This document shows positions 6,535-9,110 of a stretch of DNA of 9,110 nt, piece after piece (within the stretch, counting starts at the first letter, position 1; each line of letters starts with the position of its first letter). The DNA lies in assembly GCA_032124675.1 (NCBI GenBank), contig JAQBDA010000075.1:1-9110 (forward strand), written 5' to 3'. A model generated the notes under the pieces. That model worked only from the letters and a program-made list of their open reading frames with translations. It had not been told where the DNA came from and did no database searches. The position numbers were made by a program, and so were the translations under genes. The stretch is from JAQBDA01 sp032124675 (GTDB lineage Bacteria > Chloroflexota > Anaerolineae > Anaerolineales > UBA4823).

Positions 6535-7445
6535 GAATAGTAGTAGCACTAGGTGGCAATGCCTTGCTCAAGCGTGGCGAGCCGATGACCCACGATGTTC
6601 AGAGAGCCAATATCCAGGTCGCCGCACGGTCTTTAGCACCGGTCGCTCAACAGCACCAGCTTCTGTTAGCGCACGGCAACGGCCCCCAGGTAGGACTGTT
6701 GGCGCTGCAAGCCTCCGCATATAAAGAAGTCGAGGCCTATCCCCTGGATGTGCTGGGAGCGCAAACCGAGGGCATGATCGGTTATATGATCGAGCAGGAG
6801 TTGGGCAACCTGCTGCCTTTCGAGGTGCCTTTTGCTACCCTCTTGACGATGGTCGAAGTCGATCCTGATGACCCTGCCTTCCAGAATCCGACCAAGTTTG
6901 TCGGCCCGGTGTATGACAAAGGTGAAGCCGACCGCCTGAAAGCTGAGAAAGGCTGGGTCTTCAAACAGGATGGGGCGAAATGGCGCCGGGTGGTGCCCTC
7001 CCCACTGCCCAAGCGCATTTTTGAGATCCGGCCCGTGAAATGGCTGCTGGAGAAAGGCACCATCGTCATCTGTGCTGGCGGGGGCGGCATCCCCACCATG
7101 TACGATCCTTCTAAAGAACGCTATCTGACCGGGATTGAAGCCGTTATCGATAAAGACCTGGCCAGTGAGCTGCTGGCGCGCGAGGTGGAAGCCGACCTGT
7201 TCGTGATCGCCACGGATGTTGACGGTATCTACCTGGACTGGGGCAAGCCGGAACAGCGCATCCTGACCCGGGTCACCCCTGAGGAATTGAAATCCTACAA
7301 TTTCCCGGCCGGCTCCATGGGACCCAAGGTGGACGCAGCTATCCAATTCGTCGAGAAGACCGGAAAACGGGCTGCCATCGGATCGCTGCGAGACATCGAG
7401 AAGATCGTGGCTGGCGAAGCTGGGACGAATGTCTACCCAGATTGA
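6531..7445 (+). CDS. arcC: Carbamate kinase
   Basis: A 304-residue cytoplasmic enzyme of the amino-acid kinase fold, of usual length. It transfers phosphate from carbamoyl phosphate to ADP, giving ATP plus carbamate, which decays to ammonia and CO2; this is the energy-yielding step of the ADI pathway. Visible motifs are ALGGNALL (6-13), HGNGPQVG (48-55), TKFVGP (121-126), VVPSPLP (154-160), CAGGGGIP (181-188), the IEAVIDKD segment (202-209), ATDVDG (227-232), GSMGPKV (261-267) and C-terminal GTNV (298-301). All conserved nucleotide and carbamate-binding segments are intact. The ATG overlaps the M20 stop as ATGA, and its ribosome binding site AAAGGAG (6518-6524) lies inside the M20 coding end, so the two genes should be translationally coupled. 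Confidence 0.97.
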   Translation: MRIVVALGGNALLKRGEPMTHDVQRANIQVAARSLAPVAQQHQLLLAHGNGPQVGLLALQASAYKEVEAYPLDVLGAQTEGMIGYMIEQELGNLLPFEVPFATLLTMVEVDPDDPAFQNPTKFVGPVYDKGEADRLKAEKGWVFKQDGAKWRRVVPSPLPKRIFEIRPVKWLLEKGTIVICAGGGGIPTMYDPSKERYLTGIEAVIDKDLASELLAREVEADLFVIATDVDGIYLDWGKPEQRILTRVTPEELKSYNFPAGSMGPKVDAAIQFVEKTGKRAAIGSLRDIEKIVAGEAGTNVYPD

Positions 7446-7535
7446 TACGTATATCTGCAAATTCACCCGCGTGGATGCCAGTAGCTTCATTCACTGGTGA
7501 TCCTAAAGAGTTCTATCATAACCATATTGCAAACG

Positions 7536-7541
7536 AAGGAG
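7536..7541 (+). promoter_or_regulatory. Ribosome binding site that sets the arcA start
   Basis: AAGGAG lies 9 bases before ATG 7551. It excludes the in-frame GTG at 7497, which would add 18 residues (starting ILKSSIITIL) that do not resemble arginine deiminase and has no site of its own. The spacer between arcC and arcA (7446-7550) otherwise holds only a weak 5-bp hairpin, CCAGT/ACTGG (7478-7482 with 7493-7497). Confidence 0.8.
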
Positions 7542-7550
7542 ATAATTCAA

Positions 7551-8828
7551 ATGACTAACAAATTTGGTGTCAATTCAGAAGTTGGCAAGCTGCGCAAAGT
7601 GATCGTTCACCGCCCGGAGCTTAGCCTCAAGCGTTTAACTCCCAGCAACCACGATGACCTGTTGTTCGACGACGTGCTGTGGGTGGAGCGCGCCCAGTGG
7701 GAACATGACCAGTTTGTCAAAGCCATGCGCGATCGGGGAACAGAGGTGTACTACCACCTGGACCTGCTTGGCGAAGCGCTGGCAGCCTCCGAACAAGCGC
7801 GGAATAACGTCATCAATCTGGTAGCTTCAGAGTACACAGTGGGCTGGTCGCTGGTGGATGAAGTGCGCGATTTCTTGTCAAAAATGAAGCCAGACGTCCT
7901 CGCCAAACACCTCGTGGGCGGGCTGACCGTCGGCGAGATGGTGACGATGGGCTTCGACCTGCCAAAGTTCGAACAGATTTCCCTGGGTGCTGCAGCCGCG
8001 GCTGACGAGCCGGGTTACTTTGTATTGCCTCCAGTGCCGAACTCGCTGTTCCAGCGCGACCCCTCGTGCTGGATATACAACGGCGTGACGGTCAACCCGA
8101 TGTACTGGCCTGCCCGACGCAGGGAAGCGCTGAACATGCTGACCATCTATCGCTACCACCCCATGTTCCAGGATGCCGGTTTCGAGTTCTGGTATCCAGA
8201 TCAAAGCGACGACGGCAGCTTCAACATCCAGGACTTTGGACGGGCATCCATGGAAGGTGGCGACGTGCAGCCGATCGGCAACGGCACGGTAGCCATCGGT
8301 ATGAGCGAGCGCACGCAGGGACGCATGATCGAGATGGTCGCCAAGTCTCTGTTCGAGGCCGGCGGGGCGGAGCGGGTGATCGTGGCAGTGATGACCAAAG
8401 ACCGCGCCCACATGCACCTGGACACTGTCTTCACTTTGCTGGACCGGGATATCGCCACCGCCTTTCCCAAGGTGGTCAACAATATCCGCGCCATCAGCCT
8501 GCGCCCCGGAAAGAAAGCAGGCGATTTCCATGTGACGGAAGAGAAAAGCTTCCTGGATGCGGTAGCCGATGCGCTCAAAGTCAAGCAGATGACCGTCGTC
8601 GAGACCGGCGGTGACGAGTATCAGATGCAGCGCGAGCAGTGGGATGACGCCAACAACACGGTGGCATTGGAACCCGGTGTGGTCGTATCCTATGAGCGCA
8701 ATACGTTCACCATCTCCAAGATGCGCCAGGCTGGGGTAGAAGTGATCGCCATCGCCGGCTTCGAGCTGGGTAAGGGACGCGGCGGCGGTCACTGCATGAC
8801 CTGCCCGATCCTTCGCGACGGAATTTAG
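7551..8828 (+). CDS. arcA: Arginine deiminase
   Basis: A 425-residue cytoplasmic enzyme that hydrolyses L-arginine to L-citrulline and ammonia, the first step of the pathway. It belongs to the guanidino-modifying (pentein) fold. Catalytic residues can be placed by motif: Asp170 (FQRDPS), Glu235 (MEGGDV), His289 and Asp291 (HMHLDTVFT) and nucleophile Cys415 (GGGHCMTCPI). The N-terminus GVNSEVGKLRKVIVHRP is typical. Length is close to the bacterial norm of a little over 400 residues, and nothing is truncated. I chose ATG 7551 because of AAGGAG at 7536-7541. It is the last gene of the cluster, although arcA often comes first or second in other ADI operons. No convincing terminator follows; the second direct repeat begins 15 bp after the stop. 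Confidence 0.97.
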   Translation: MTNKFGVNSEVGKLRKVIVHRPELSLKRLTPSNHDDLLFDDVLWVERAQWEHDQFVKAMRDRGTEVYYHLDLLGEALAASEQARNNVINLVASEYTVGWSLVDEVRDFLSKMKPDVLAKHLVGGLTVGEMVTMGFDLPKFEQISLGAAAAADEPGYFVLPPVPNSLFQRDPSCWIYNGVTVNPMYWPARRREALNMLTIYRYHPMFQDAGFEFWYPDQSDDGSFNIQDFGRASMEGGDVQPIGNGTVAIGMSERTQGRMIEMVAKSLFEAGGAERVIVAVMTKDRAHMHLDTVFTLLDRDIATAFPKVVNNIRAISLRPGKKAGDFHVTEEKSFLDAVADALKVKQMTVVETGGDEYQMQREQWDDANNTVALEPGVVVSYERNTFTISKMRQAGVEVIAIAGFELGKGRGGGHCMTCPILRDGI

Positions 8829-8843
8829 GAGCGAAGATCATTG

Positions 8844-8872
8844 CAATATTCCCCTGAAGTGCGTAACTCCTA
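8844..8872. repeat. Direct repeat, copy 2
   Basis: Identical to positions 1-29 and in the same orientation, starting 15 bp after the arcA stop codon. Sequence beyond it (8873 onward) is unrelated to that beyond copy 1. The two copies bracket the seven-gene cluster closely on both sides, which suggests insertion-sequence ends, attachment-type sites or duplicated upstream DNA at the borders of an acquired block. Confidence 0.85.
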
Positions 8873-8907
8873 TTCGTTTTAACGTAACGTAGAATTCACA
8901 GCGGGGT

Positions 8908-8934
8908 TTTACCAGAATCAGCATCATATAGAAT
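8908..8934 (+). promoter_or_regulatory. Possible sigma-70-type promoter
   Basis: TTTACC (8908-8913) and TAGAAT (8929-8934) match the -35 and -10 consensus at 4 of 6 and 5 of 6 bases. The 15-bp spacing is shorter than ideal. It lies upstream of the 11-codon ORF with a strong ribosome binding site. AT-rich sequence gives such matches easily. Confidence 0.22.
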
Positions 8935-8972
8935 ACAGGTGTTAAGATATATAGAAAGGAGAGGAGAGAAAC

Positions 8973-9008
8973 ATGGTAGCACTTCAAAAAACGGTGGTTA
9001 AGGCTTGA
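8973..9008 (+). CDS. 11-codon ORF with strong ribosome binding site; possibly a leader peptide or interrupted gene start
   Basis: ATG 8973 opens a reading frame MVALQKTVVKA ending at TGA 9006-9008. The purine-rich stretch AAAGGAGAGGAG (8955-8966) lies 6 bases upstream and is a very good ribosome binding site, better than expected for a chance ORF. It could be a leader peptide, or the start of a gene whose remainder was displaced by the downstream insertion-sequence-like DNA, in which case only the first 7-8 codons are original. The sequence GGTTAAGG at 8996 might be the element's left tip, but this cannot be shown here. I do not recognise the peptide. Confidence 0.25.
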   Translation: MVALQKTVVKA

Positions 9009-9015
9009 AAAAATA

Positions 9016-9073
9016 AGGGTCCTATGGCATTCTCTTGTGGTCACCACACCCAAGAGCAAACCAAATGGACCCT
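9016..9073 (+). other. Nested inverted repeats over the transposase start
   Basis: AGGGTCC (9016-9022) pairs with GGACCCT (9067-9073). Inside, CTCTTG (9032-9037) pairs with CAAGAG (9051-9056), and TGG/CCA (9038-9040 with 9044-9046) closes a TCA loop. The structure spans the start codon at 9065 and the weak AAGAG ribosome binding site. Such hairpins commonly stop transposase translation on read-through mRNA from neighbouring genes. Confidence 0.45.
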
Positions 9074-9110
9074 CAAACACAATTCTGCCCTAATTTGGCC
9101 TGCCCCGCAA
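9065..9110 (+). CDS. Start of a probable IS1-type transposase (N-terminal zinc-finger segment), cut by the window edge
   Basis: Fifteen complete codons are visible, MDPQTQFCPNLACPA, with no stop before the window ends. The paired cysteines in CPNLAC look like the first half of the zinc-binding motif at the N-terminus of IS1-family InsA-type proteins, and I recall similar MxPQxxFCPNxxCPARG starts in Chloroflexota transposases. No domain beyond this can be seen, so the family call rests on a few residues. The start codon is covered by a hairpin, and the upstream site AAGAG is weak, as is common for transposases. It follows the ADI cluster on the same strand. Confidence 0.45.
   Translation, partial: MDPQTQFCPNLACPA

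Noticed and set aside
7497..7550. GTG start giving an 18-residue extension of arginine deiminase
   Set aside because: The GTG has no ribosome binding site, the extension is unlike family members, and AAGGAG sits 9 bases before ATG 7551.
8838..9080. 80-codon minus-strand frame across the right end
   Set aside because: It spans the direct repeat, the strong plus-strand ribosome binding site and the hairpin region, and shows no recognisable protein features.
1..9110. CRISPR array, tRNA or rRNA gene
   Set aside because: The only long exact repeat found by eye is the pair at the borders, nearly 8.8 kb apart; no regular spaced repeats and no tRNA cloverleaf or rRNA segments were recognised.

Overview
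The window holds one plus-strand gene cluster for the arginine deiminase (ADI) pathway, followed by the start of an insertion-sequence-like gene. The order is YfcC-family transporter, DUF1269-type small membrane protein, ornithine carbamoyltransferase (arcB), NhaC-family antiporter, membrane-anchored M20 peptidase, carbamate kinase (arcC) and arginine deiminase (arcA). The DNA is moderately GC-rich, and most genes have strong AAGGAG-type ribosome binding sites. The gene content suggests a bacterium that ferments arginine without oxygen. The style of the proteins and of the terminal transposase fragment fits Chloroflexota (Anaerolineae-like), but that is an impression from memory, not a demonstrated assignment.

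Layout: positions 1-29 are one copy of a direct repeat, followed by a short leader with a small hairpin. Positions 96-2284 carry yfcC and the DUF1269 gene, then a weak terminator-like hairpin. Positions 2366-3367 are arcB, followed by a perfect 13-bp inverted repeat with a nested hairpin. Positions 3513-8828 carry nhaC, M20, arcC and arcA. M20 and arcC overlap by 4 bp, and nhaC begins behind a hairpin that covers its ribosome binding site. The second repeat copy lies 15 bp after the arcA stop. The last 240 bases hold an 11-codon ORF with a strong ribosome binding site and the first 15 codons of a probable IS1-type transposase, cut by the window edge.

How the genes work together: ArcA converts arginine to citrulline and ammonia. 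ArcB splits citrulline with phosphate into ornithine and carbamoyl phosphate. ArcC uses carbamoyl phosphate to make ATP from ADP, releasing ammonia and CO2. Uptake of arginine and export of ornithine would fall to the YfcC and/or NhaC proteins, because no APC-type ArcD is present. The M20 hydrolase could supply arginine or another amino acid from peptides or N-acyl amino acids (inference). No regulator gene is visible.

The most notable points are the exact direct repeats (at least 29 bp) bracketing the whole cluster, the mutually exclusive hairpins at the nhaC start, the unusual transporter and peptidase set, and an Asp-to-Tyr change in a conserved NhaC motif. The core is a known pathway in an uncommon arrangement. 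I see no clearly new biochemical system.
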